NCBI GenBank assembly: GCA_014879575.1
Contig: JACSRU010000128.1
Location: 1 to 45,021 of the forward strand
Direction: 5' to 3'
From: Chthoniobacterales bacterium
Lineage (GTDB): Bacteria > Verrucomicrobiota > Verrucomicrobiia > Chthoniobacterales > Terrimicrobiaceae
DNA: 45,021 bases
This document shows positions 25,574 to 33,077 of the stretch, piece by piece. Within the stretch, counting starts at the first letter, position 1. The number at the start of each line of letters is the position of its first letter. The position numbers and the translations under genes were made by a program. The notes under the pieces are model-generated. The model made no database searches. It saw only the letters and a program-made list of their open reading frames with translations, and was not told the origin of the DNA.

Positions 25574-27918
25574 GCGGGGGATGGCGAGGTGCTCACCGGG
25601 GGGCGTTCCCCTTCCGTTTGCCGGTCGATTGCCTCGGTGAGCCATCGGCGATACTGCGAAAGATCAAAAGGCGGCCGCCCGGCCAGATAGTGATTGAGTC
25701 CGACGGCTTCCCCGGAATTCCACGCGATCCGATACAGGGTTTGCCGGCGCGGGTCGAACGGAAGTGAACCGACCACCCCGGCGGAGTTCGCGGACAGGGC
25801 GTGCTCCCCGGAAAAGACGTCCCGCTCCGCGGCCAGATCCCGGATGACAAGCCGGATGGATGTCTCGCGCCGGAGATCGTTCACGGCGACGATCTGCTGA
25901 CGGTCGCCCTCCGGTTCCCGCAGCATGACGCATACGTCCTGCTGACTGCGCCGGATGAATTCATAAGCCAGCTTCTTGTCGAAATAGTAATCGACAACCG
26001 CGTCCGAGAACTGCGGCCAGCCGTCCATCAGATTCCACCAGAGGATCCCGGTCCGCCGCCATTTCGCGTTGCGGAAACGTTCGATGAAGAATTTTTTCGC
26101 CTCCGCCTGGGTCGCCTGGCTGGCGAAGACAAATTCTTCCAGGGTGCCCGGCACCGTGCCGAACAAGGCCTTCACCTGGTTGAGCATGAGATTGACCCGG
26201 TGGTCCGGCGGCGAAAACGTGGTCGTGTCCAGGCGCGGATTGGTCGAATGCAGAATCCATTCGTCGTTGTTCTGCGGCGGCCAGACTTTGTCGGGCGACA
26301 AAAACCGGCGCATCGACGCGACGGACGGACAGCCGTGATAACCGATCTCGCTGGCGAAATGGCATACCGCCTTCGTGTAGAAGTCGTCTTTGAAATACCC
26401 ACGCGGTCCCCAGAGGTGGTTCTCGGAAGGAAACTGCGTGCCGCCGTTGCGAAAGGCCGTCTCGTCGATGTAGGGGGAACTGGGGAGATAGACGCGTCCG
26501 GGATCCTCCTCCTGAAGCACGGCGGGAATCACCTGCCGGGTCAACACGTTTTGATTGGGATCCCCGCCCTGCAACCAAAAATGGGCTTCGTCGCACTCGT
26601 TGTCTCCGGCCCACAGAACCAGACAGGCGTGCTGGCGGAGGCGGCGCACGACATGCCGCACTTCCTCGGCCAATGTTGCGCGGAAGGATGCGCCCTGCGG
26701 ATACAGGGCGCAGGCCATCGCGAAGTCCTGCCAGACCATGATGCCGTGCCGGTCGCACCAGTCGAAAAGGAAATCGTCCTCATAGACGTTGCCACCCCAG
26801 CACCGGATCATGTTGCAATGCAGGTCTTCCAGCATCGGCAGAATCCGCGGAAGGCGCTCCCGGTCCCGCCAGTGGAAGACGTCGGCAGGAACCCAATTCG
26901 TCCCCTTGACAAAGATTCTCTCTCCGTTGACCCGAAACACAAACTCCCCGCTCCCGGCGGCGTCCGTGATGCTGGTGCGGATCAACTCCACGGTGCGGAT
27001 GCCGTGGGTGAAAGGCCGCTGGTCGATCACCGCGCCGTTTTTGGAAAGGCGGACCACCCCCTCGTAGAGATGCGGTTCTCCCGCGCCCCGCGGCCACCAG
27101 AGGCGGGGGCAGGACAGCGTGAGGGACAACCGGCCTGCGGGCGAAGCGAGGGCTTGGGAGGCGCGAAACTCCGATGCCCCGCACCGCCCCTCGACGGCAA
27201 TCTCGTAATGGTCTGCGGTCCCTTCGGAGAGCCGCACCTCATACGAGAGCGTCAACTCCGCCGCCGCATGATCGGGAGCGAGAAGGGTGGTTTCGAGGTG
27301 AACCGTCTCCAGGCGTTCGACCGGTCGAAACTCGATCCGCACCGGGCGCCAGATGCCCGCCGAAACCGCACGCGGCATGATGTCCCAGCCATACATGTGC
27401 GGAGCCTTGCGGACAGAGAGAGAGTCCGGGTTCGCTCCCCGCGCCCGCACGTCGGCAGGATCGGCCAGCGTCCGGGCCTCCGCGACCGCAGGCCGGATGT
27501 GCACCAGAATCTCGTTGCGGGCTTTCAGGACGCTTCCGACCGGAAACTCGTGCGCGACGAGCATGTTCCCACACGCCCCCACTTTCGTTCCATTCACATA
27601 GACATCGGCAAAACAATCCAGACCTTCAAAAACCAGCCACGGCTCGACGTTCTCCGACCATCCGTCCACCGCAAATGCACGCGCGTAGAAGACATGCCGG
27701 TCTTCCAAGCCCTGAACGGCAAGGATGTTTTTCCCGACAAACAGATCGTCCAGCAACCCGCGGCTCTCCATGTCGGTCTCCAAACACCCGGGAACCGCGC
27801 AGGGATGGAGGGACCATCCCGCCCTGGTCAAGTCGTCAAAGGTGGAAACCCCGGCTGGCGTGTCACAAGTGGACGTCCACTGCCAGGGACCGTCGAGAGA
27901 GAGAGAGCGAGGAGACAT
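25570..27918 (-). CDS. Beta-mannosidase-like GH2 glycosidase, cytoplasmic
   Basis: 782 residues, no signal peptide (MSPRSLSLDGPWQWTS). It has the GH2 layout: jelly roll (residues 1-180, CAVPGCLETDM), Ig-like domain (to about 290), and a TIM barrel starting at FVKGTNWVPADVFHW, with IRCWGGNVYEDDFLFDWCD. Acid/base Glu441 lies in WAGDNECDE and nucleophile Glu524 in FASEIGYHG. It is homologous to, but clearly diverged from, the enzyme at 5014-7449, and is a little shorter at the C-terminus. It follows the GH172 gene by 48 bp and overlaps the next gene by 4 bp, so all three form an operon. The reaction is probably hydrolysis of terminal beta-mannose or a related residue. Confidence 0.9.
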   Translation of the reverse strand: MSPRSLSLDGPWQWTSTCDTPAGVSTFDDLTRAGWSLHPCAVPGCLETDMESRGLLDDLFVGKNILAVQGLEDRHVFYARAFAVDGWSENVEPWLVFEGLDCFADVYVNGTKVGACGNMLVAHEFPVGSVLKARNEILVHIRPAVAEARTLADPADVRARGANPDSLSVRKAPHMYGWDIMPRAVSAGIWRPVRIEFRPVERLETVHLETTLLAPDHAAAELTLSYEVRLSEGTADHYEIAVEGRCGASEFRASQALASPAGRLSLTLSCPRLWWPRGAGEPHLYEGVVRLSKNGAVIDQRPFTHGIRTVELIRTSITDAAGSGEFVFRVNGERIFVKGTNWVPADVFHWRDRERLPRILPMLEDLHCNMIRCWGGNVYEDDFLFDWCDRHGIMVWQDFAMACALYPQGASFRATLAEEVRHVVRRLRQHACLVLWAGDNECDEAHFWLQGGDPNQNVLTRQVIPAVLQEEDPGRVYLPSSPYIDETAFRNGGTQFPSENHLWGPRGYFKDDFYTKAVCHFASEIGYHGCPSVASMRRFLSPDKVWPPQNNDEWILHSTNPRLDTTTFSPPDHRVNLMLNQVKALFGTVPGTLEEFVFASQATQAEAKKFFIERFRNAKWRRTGILWWNLMDGWPQFSDAVVDYYFDKKLAYEFIRRSQQDVCVMLREPEGDRQQIVAVNDLRRETSIRLVIRDLAAERDVFSGEHALSANSAGVVGSLPFDPRRQTLYRIAWNSGEAVGLNHYLAGRPPFDLSQYRRWLTEAIDRQTEGERPPVSTSPSPA

Positions 27919-27966
27919 GGAAATGGGGAGTGTTCAGGCGCGCGGCACGAGATCTGGAACCCGCGC

Positions 27967-29082
27967 TTAGCACACTTCGAGAGAGTCCCGGTCGGGCAAC
28001 GCGGGGAACGGCTTGGAAATCGTCGTCTGATACCAAAAGGCGACCGAGGCAATGTCATCCTGCAAGGCGAGATACCGTCCATGACTCCGCCATCCGAGTG
28101 CCTGGATGGTCACACGCAGGTCCTTGTCAAAGCGGATCGGGTCGGTGATGTGCCAGCGATACATGCCGAAGCGTTGTTGGGATTGATAGAGTCCGTCGGG
28201 CCGGATCACCTGCGGAAGACCCGCGTAGGGTGTGGTGTATTCCTGATACTGCTTGGTGACCGAATTCTCGAAGTTATACGACCCGCAAAAATAGTCCTCG
28301 GTGCCGGTTCCGCAGATGGTCGGAAACTCGGTGTCGCCATCCATGAAGAACTTGATTTCCCCCTCGCCCCACCATCCCCTGTTGTTGACGCCCCACGCCA
28401 TGTAGGTGCCGACATACTGCCCCTTGCCCTCGATGCCATCGACGATCGTGTACACCTCCTTGTAAGGCACGGGGTTCACCCGGCGGAACTGCGCGTGAAA
28501 ATACCCGGCGTCCGTGGGCACCTCTTCGAGCGAGTAGTTGATCTGATAAAAGAGCACCATGTCCTCGAGGCCGATGTTTTCCAAAGTGATGCGGCACTTT
28601 TTCCGAAAAGGCATCGTCCAGTAACAGTTGAAAGCACTGCCGGGATTCACACACACCGCCAACGACGAAATCTGCGCGAACTGATTCCATCCGCAGGCAA
28701 AGAAGTCTCCGATCGGACATTCCACCGAGGGCGTCTCGCTGCCGTCCCAATAGATTCGCAGGATCGCGTGACGCCAGTGGCCGGTGGGCGTCATCCACAT
28801 CTGCTGGATCACGCCGGGGCCGTCCACATCCATGATCGTCACGGTGGTGTCCGCCTTGACCCGGATGAGCGGACGCACCTTCCAACCCCTCCCGAGATCT
28901 CGGGAACAGCTGTTGGGTTCCCAGGGCTGACCGATGCGTGTGACTTCCGGCTGCGGCGTTTCGGAATGTTCCGCCATTCCGCCGCGACCTTTTTCCCCAT
29001 ACACATTCTCGGGCGAAACGGAGCGGGTTTGCGCTTTGGCGACAAGGGGCAGGCTGGAAAGGGAGAGAGCGAAGGAATTCAT
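27967..29082 (-). CDS. GH172 (DUF2961) family glycosidase
   Basis: 371 residues. The family contains arabinofuranosidases and difructose-dianhydride-forming or cleaving enzymes. Recognised from SVSPENVYGEKGRGGM, LGRGWKVRP, GPGVIQQMWMT and the block GEGEIKFFMDGD..FPTICGTGTEDYF. Glu240 or Glu242 and Glu262 in those motifs are the likely catalytic residues of the family. The ATG at 29082 (MNSFALSLSSLPL) fits the usual family start, and no signal peptide follows, so the enzyme is probably cytoplasmic. It is the first gene of a three-gene operon with beta-mannosidase and esterase, and is divergent from an AraC regulator 92 bp away, its likely controller. Confidence 0.9.
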   Translation of the reverse strand: MNSFALSLSSLPLVAKAQTRSVSPENVYGEKGRGGMAEHSETPQPEVTRIGQPWEPNSCSRDLGRGWKVRPLIRVKADTTVTIMDVDGPGVIQQMWMTPTGHWRHAILRIYWDGSETPSVECPIGDFFACGWNQFAQISSLAVCVNPGSAFNCYWTMPFRKKCRITLENIGLEDMVLFYQINYSLEEVPTDAGYFHAQFRRVNPVPYKEVYTIVDGIEGKGQYVGTYMAWGVNNRGWWGEGEIKFFMDGDTEFPTICGTGTEDYFCGSYNFENSVTKQYQEYTTPYAGLPQVIRPDGLYQSQQRFGMYRWHITDPIRFDKDLRVTIQALGWRSHGRYLALQDDIASVAFWYQTTISKPFPALPDRDSLEVC

Positions 29083-29174
29083 AAGTGGATTAGGGATGCG
29101 CCGCGACCCTGCGGCATTCTTGGACAAACGACAATGGACTTTTCAAGGAAACATTTGTAGTTTCTTCGGATGTC
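29083..29174. promoter_or_regulatory. Divergent promoter region, GH172 operon and AraC gene
   Basis: This 92-bp gap has a short stem GCCGC/GCGGC near 29099-29114. It also carries GGACA and GGAC words near 29127-29146 (TTGGACAAACGACAATGGAC), similar to the words in the 8740-8949 gap. Both genes must start transcription here, so an operator for the adjacent AraC protein is plausible but unproven. Confidence 0.45.
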
Positions 29175-30017
29175 ATGGCCACGCTGACCCGCTTTTATTC
29201 GCCACCGCCGCTTCCGGGGGCGCGGTTCCGGCCACGCGCCTACGGACTGCGGGAGGCGATGCGCCCGGGCTTTGTCAACCGGCCCCAGGGCACGGGCGAC
29301 TACCTGGTCATGCTTTTTCACGATCCCGTGCGGGCCGGATGCGGCACCGATGCGGGCTGGGTGGCGTCCCGGACCCTTCATGTCTGGGGGCCGGACGACC
29401 ATCAGTTTTACGGCCACGAGCGGCGGCGTTATGTGCATTCCTGGATGCATTGCGAGGGGTCGGCGGTCCGCCAATGGCTGCACCCCCATCTGCGGCGCCC
29501 GGTGGTGTTGAAATCGACGAACTCCTTTTTGTCGTTTCTTTCGACCCTCCATAACGAACTGACCGCCCATGCGGTGCCCGACGAGGTCATTGCGGAGAAC
29601 CTGTTTGAGAACTGGGTGCGCGATCTGGACCGGGAGTTGGCGGGAGGCCGTCGTCCGCCCGCGCGGCTGGCGGCCGTCCGGGAGTTCCTCGACGCCCACC
29701 CCGGTCATCCGCATTCCCTGGAGGCGCTCGCGCGCATGGCGCATTGGTCGCCGGCGCATTTCTCGGAGGAATTCCGGCGCCATTTCGGCGCGGCGCCGAT
29801 TGCCTATCTGATCCGGCAGCGGATGGCCCACGCGCGTCACCTGCTCCGGGACGTCGGCCTCACTGTGGCCGACGTGGCCCAGCGCGTGGGATACGACGAC
29901 CTGTATCATTTTTCGAAACTCTTCAAAAAGCATTGCGGCATTTCGCCCGGCGCGGTGCGGGAAAAAGGGTCCCATGACCCACGGAAAGAGAGCGCGGGTC
30001 CGCCGGTGCCGGATTGA
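29175..30017 (+). CDS. AraC-family transcriptional regulator
   Basis: 280 residues. The C-terminal ~100 residues carry the two AraC helix-turn-helix units: HSLEALARMAHWSPAHFSEEF and VADVAQRVGYDDLYHFSKLFKKHCGISPG. The N-terminal 165 residues are a sensor domain of AraC-cupin type, less typical than in the other two AraC proteins of this window; it contains VWGPDDHQFYGHE. It is divergent from the GH172/mannosidase/esterase operon, which it likely regulates in response to a sugar (inference from position). The next gene, also an AraC regulator, starts 60 bp later on the same strand. Confidence 0.92.
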   Translation: MATLTRFYSPPPLPGARFRPRAYGLREAMRPGFVNRPQGTGDYLVMLFHDPVRAGCGTDAGWVASRTLHVWGPDDHQFYGHERRRYVHSWMHCEGSAVRQWLHPHLRRPVVLKSTNSFLSFLSTLHNELTAHAVPDEVIAENLFENWVRDLDRELAGGRRPPARLAAVREFLDAHPGHPHSLEALARMAHWSPAHFSEEFRRHFGAAPIAYLIRQRMAHARHLLRDVGLTVADVAQRVGYDDLYHFSKLFKKHCGISPGAVREKGSHDPRKESAGPPVPD

Positions 30018-30077
30018 CATCTCCGGGTCGTCCTGCCAATCTCGGCGGCATCCTTTCGGGACCTCCCCGGCCTTCTT

Positions 30078-31112
30078 ATGCGAGATTGGACCAAGCTCTT
30101 TCGATCCAAGACCACCGTCACCCGGTGGAATGTCAATCTGGCGAATTCGCTGTCGCATTGCCTTTCGCTGGAAATGGCCGGGTGGCATTTTCGCTGCGTG
30201 GAATGTCACCTTTCCACTGGAACCTATCCGACCGGTCATACGAGTAACTGGCACTCGCACAACCAATATCAGATCGAGATCGTGGTTTCCGGCGTCTTCG
30301 AGTTTGACTCCGCGGATTCCGGCACGGAAAAGGCGGTCCTGCGTCCCGGAGAGGCGCTCCTGATTCCCTGGAAGCACGCCCACCGCTTTCGGTGCACGAA
30401 GACGGGGGTTATGATTGGCATTTCGTTGGATTTGATTCCCACGCCGGAGTCGATCCGCCAGAACGGCTGGCTGGTCACCCAGTTTCGAAAGACAAACAGT
30501 GTGGAGGTGAAGCAGCGCACCTACGAACTTCTCCATTCGGGACTCACGAACGAGGACTCCTCGCTGAGCGCGCGGGTCAATGCCTCCCTGCTCTTCTTGT
30601 TGCTCGCAGCCATTGTGACAAAGGCGATGCCCGTGTCGCCCGACGCGGAGGCCGATTCCCACAGCCGCGCCGTGGAAGCCCGCGGTCGCGAGACCATCGG
30701 ACGGATCGTCAAACTCATGAACGACAACCTTGCGGCGGAAGTGAGCCTTGCCCAGGTGTCCAAGGAAGTCGGACTCAGTTCCCGGCAGATTCACCGCCTG
30801 TTTGTCCGCCATGTCGGCAAGAGCCTGCACGATTACCTCCTGGAATTGCGCCTGGAAGAAGCCCGCAAGTTGATCGGCATGCGAAATTCCGAATTGCAGA
30901 TCAAGGAAATCGCGTTTGCCTGCGGGTTCAACTCGCTCTCGTATTTTTGCACCGCCTTCAAGCGGTTCTACGGGGTGACGCCCAGCTCGCTCCTTCTGCC
31001 GGCGGTGGCGCTCAAGTCGGGCACGACGTTTCATTTGTTCAAGACTCCGGAGGAAGCGCTCGCCAAGGATTTGCCGAACCGGACGAAGAAGCCAAAGTAT
31101 CCCTATCCGTAG
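30078..31112 (+). CDS. AraC-family transcriptional regulator with cupin sensor domain
   Basis: 344 residues. The N-terminal cupin domain has WHSHNQYQIEIVVSG and IPWKHAHRF. The C-terminal DNA-binding domain has VSLAQVSKEVGLSSRQIHRLF and IKEIAFACGFNSLSYFCTAFKRF. It is a paralog of the 15939-14947 regulator and, like it, neighbours a sialidase-like/trypsin-like gene set, so a role in controlling those genes is inferred. The ATG start has a pyrimidine-rich leader (GGCCTTCTT). Its stop codon (TAG, 31110-31112) directly abuts the stop of the convergent sialidase-like gene, with no base between them. Confidence 0.92.
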   Translation: MRDWTKLFRSKTTVTRWNVNLANSLSHCLSLEMAGWHFRCVECHLSTGTYPTGHTSNWHSHNQYQIEIVVSGVFEFDSADSGTEKAVLRPGEALLIPWKHAHRFRCTKTGVMIGISLDLIPTPESIRQNGWLVTQFRKTNSVEVKQRTYELLHSGLTNEDSSLSARVNASLLFLLLAAIVTKAMPVSPDAEADSHSRAVEARGRETIGRIVKLMNDNLAAEVSLAQVSKEVGLSSRQIHRLFVRHVGKSLHDYLLELRLEEARKLIGMRNSELQIKEIAFACGFNSLSYFCTAFKRFYGVTPSSLLLPAVALKSGTTFHLFKTPEEALAKDLPNRTKKPKYPYP

Positions 31113-33077
31113 CTAGCGGTTCCGAAACAAGGCCTCCTGCTCGGCGGCAAGGAGGGCCCGGGAGTAGATTCGGCAGCTCACGAGAGCCGGGCTGAGCACC
31201 TCGAAGCGGGGTTTGATGGTGAGGTTGTTTGTGCAGGCGCCGCGAAAGTTCTCGCTCAGGCGTCCCCATCCGATCCGACGCTCGTCCCCGCCGTCACACA
31301 GCACTCCGTCCACCATGAAGGTCACGATGCCCGGGCCGCCGTCCACACAGATGATGACGCTTCCCCCGGCGGCGTCGGCCCACAGGTCCGGGTCCGACCG
31401 CCAGGCCAGTTCCGTGACGCCGTCGGACAGGACCAGACGCACACGGCGGTCTTCGGTCCATTCGATTTGAAACCCGCCATGCGCGGCATGCCAGCACCGG
31501 GCAATCCCCTCCGGTCTCCCCGGCTGCAACGCGCACTCCAGCGTGAATCCCGCACGCAGGCGGGCGGTTCCATGGGGCGGCGACGCCGACATGGCGATGA
31601 AAAACGGCAGCGGCGGCAGCTCAGACCTCGGCCGATCCGGGCTCCATGCAAAGCAGGCTTCCTTGCGGAGCGCAGCAGCGGAGAACCCGTCCGAACCCAA
31701 GCGCAGGGCGCGCGCGAGGGTGTCCCCCACGCGGTGCGAGCGGGCGATGGATTTTTGCGTCTCGGTGAGATGGATCGCCTCGCCTTCCTCAAGGAGATCG
31801 GGGTAGCTGATGCGCGCCTGGGGATCGTCCTCATAGAGAACGATCTCGGGATTCCCCCACACCAGCGTCACGCCATCCGGTCCGGGTACCTCCCACCCCC
31901 GGGCCATCCAGACGGGATTGCGATCAGAATAGCTGCGGCAGAACGCCCAGGGATTTTGTCCCATGTCCGCGCCGCCATTGTTATGAAACCAAAGTACATA
32001 GCCGCCATGCGCCAGCCGCCACACGAAACACGCCGCGCGGGGATGCTTGACCCGGCGGCCGTCCGCATACACCAAATACGCCGGCCCGCTCCATGTGCGG
32101 CCCCGATCGCGGCTGTAACTGCCCACGGGCCATCCATCGATGGAGCGATAGACCGAAAACAAGGATCCGTCGCCGAGTTCGCAAAGACATTGTTCCTCGG
32201 AAACCGGCCCTCCGCCCGGCGGCGTGCGCAGCCCTTTGTCGCCCTCGGGAAGCGTCACCCACGACGCCTCCAGCGGATTTGATTTTTCGAGCAGGTCGCC
32301 GGAACACACAAACGCGCCCTCCGAGCGGACAAAGCCACCGTGCCCGAAGGCTCCGATTTTGTGAAGCGGCAGAAGGACCTCCTTGCCAACAATCCGCGGC
32401 TTGCCGACATTCCAGAAAAGTCGCACGCGACCCCCGGTTGAGTTTGTCCGGTCGATCTCAAATTCCCGCACCGGAATTTCCCCGCGCTGCGCGGACCAGG
32501 TGCGCCCCTGATCGTCACTCCATCGAAACACATAGGATCCGTGGGAATCCATGCGATGGGTGATCCCGCCGACGAACGGCGGTTCGTCGGCGGGAAGTTC
32601 CCGAATGTTGTCCCGATTATACACATAGAAGGCAAAGATCCTTCCCGAGGGGAGCAGCAGTGGAACGACCCAGGAGGCTTCGGGGCCGGTCGGCGGCTCG
32701 ATGCAAACCGGCTCCGACCACGTCTTCCCGCGGTCCTCGCTGCGGACGGACACCACATGCTGCCCGCTGGAACCTTCCTCGCCATCCCCGGTCGTGAGCA
32801 CACAAACCCAGACGCCGTCCGCGGTTCGGACCACATAGGGTTGGTCGGCATAGTGACGGGCGGGAATCGGCAGCCCCTCGGAAAGCAGCCGGGAGTCGCC
32901 GTTTTCTCCGCGCCACTCCAATCCCCCACGGGTCGCATCGAGATTGACCGCGCCGGGAATCTCCGGCTCGCAGGGCGTCTCCACGACACCGTTGCCACTC
33001 GAAACCCCTGCCAATCCGTCATCTCGCATGCGTCGCAGCCGCCAAGTTTTGTCTTCCATGAAAAATGCCCTGTTCAT
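31113..33077 (-). CDS. Sialidase-like BNR/Asp-box protein, second of tandem pair
   Basis: 654 residues, no signal peptide. It has Asp-box motifs SEDRGKTW, SDDQGRTW and SRDRGRTW, and a LamG-like C-terminal domain (LRAGFTLECALQ, FMVDGVLCDGG). It is closely similar to the upstream neighbour 35032-33074 over its whole length, pointing to tandem duplication; the N-terminal 60 residues differ most. The ATG at 33077 overlaps the neighbour's TGA (ATGA), so translation is coupled; ATG 33059 is an alternative. Likely a cytoplasmic glycosidase for sialic-acid-like or other terminal sugars; activity is inferred only from the family. Confidence 0.85.
   Translation of the reverse strand: MNRAFFMEDKTWRLRRMRDDGLAGVSSGNGVVETPCEPEIPGAVNLDATRGGLEWRGENGDSRLLSEGLPIPARHYADQPYVVRTADGVWVCVLTTGDGEEGSSGQHVVSVRSEDRGKTWSEPVCIEPPTGPEASWVVPLLLPSGRIFAFYVYNRDNIRELPADEPPFVGGITHRMDSHGSYVFRWSDDQGRTWSAQRGEIPVREFEIDRTNSTGGRVRLFWNVGKPRIVGKEVLLPLHKIGAFGHGGFVRSEGAFVCSGDLLEKSNPLEASWVTLPEGDKGLRTPPGGGPVSEEQCLCELGDGSLFSVYRSIDGWPVGSYSRDRGRTWSGPAYLVYADGRRVKHPRAACFVWRLAHGGYVLWFHNNGGADMGQNPWAFCRSYSDRNPVWMARGWEVPGPDGVTLVWGNPEIVLYEDDPQARISYPDLLEEGEAIHLTETQKSIARSHRVGDTLARALRLGSDGFSAAALRKEACFAWSPDRPRSELPPLPFFIAMSASPPHGTARLRAGFTLECALQPGRPEGIARCWHAAHGGFQIEWTEDRRVRLVLSDGVTELAWRSDPDLWADAAGGSVIICVDGGPGIVTFMVDGVLCDGGDERRIGWGRLSENFRGACTNNLTIKPRFEVLSPALVSCRIYSRALLAAEQEALFRNR

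Noticed and set aside
25801-29160. Very long plus-strand open frame (1119 codons)
   Set aside because: It is antisense to the GH172 and beta-mannosidase genes, which carry clear family motifs. Its translation is Arg/Pro/His-rich with no recognisable domain; such shadows are common in GC-rich DNA.
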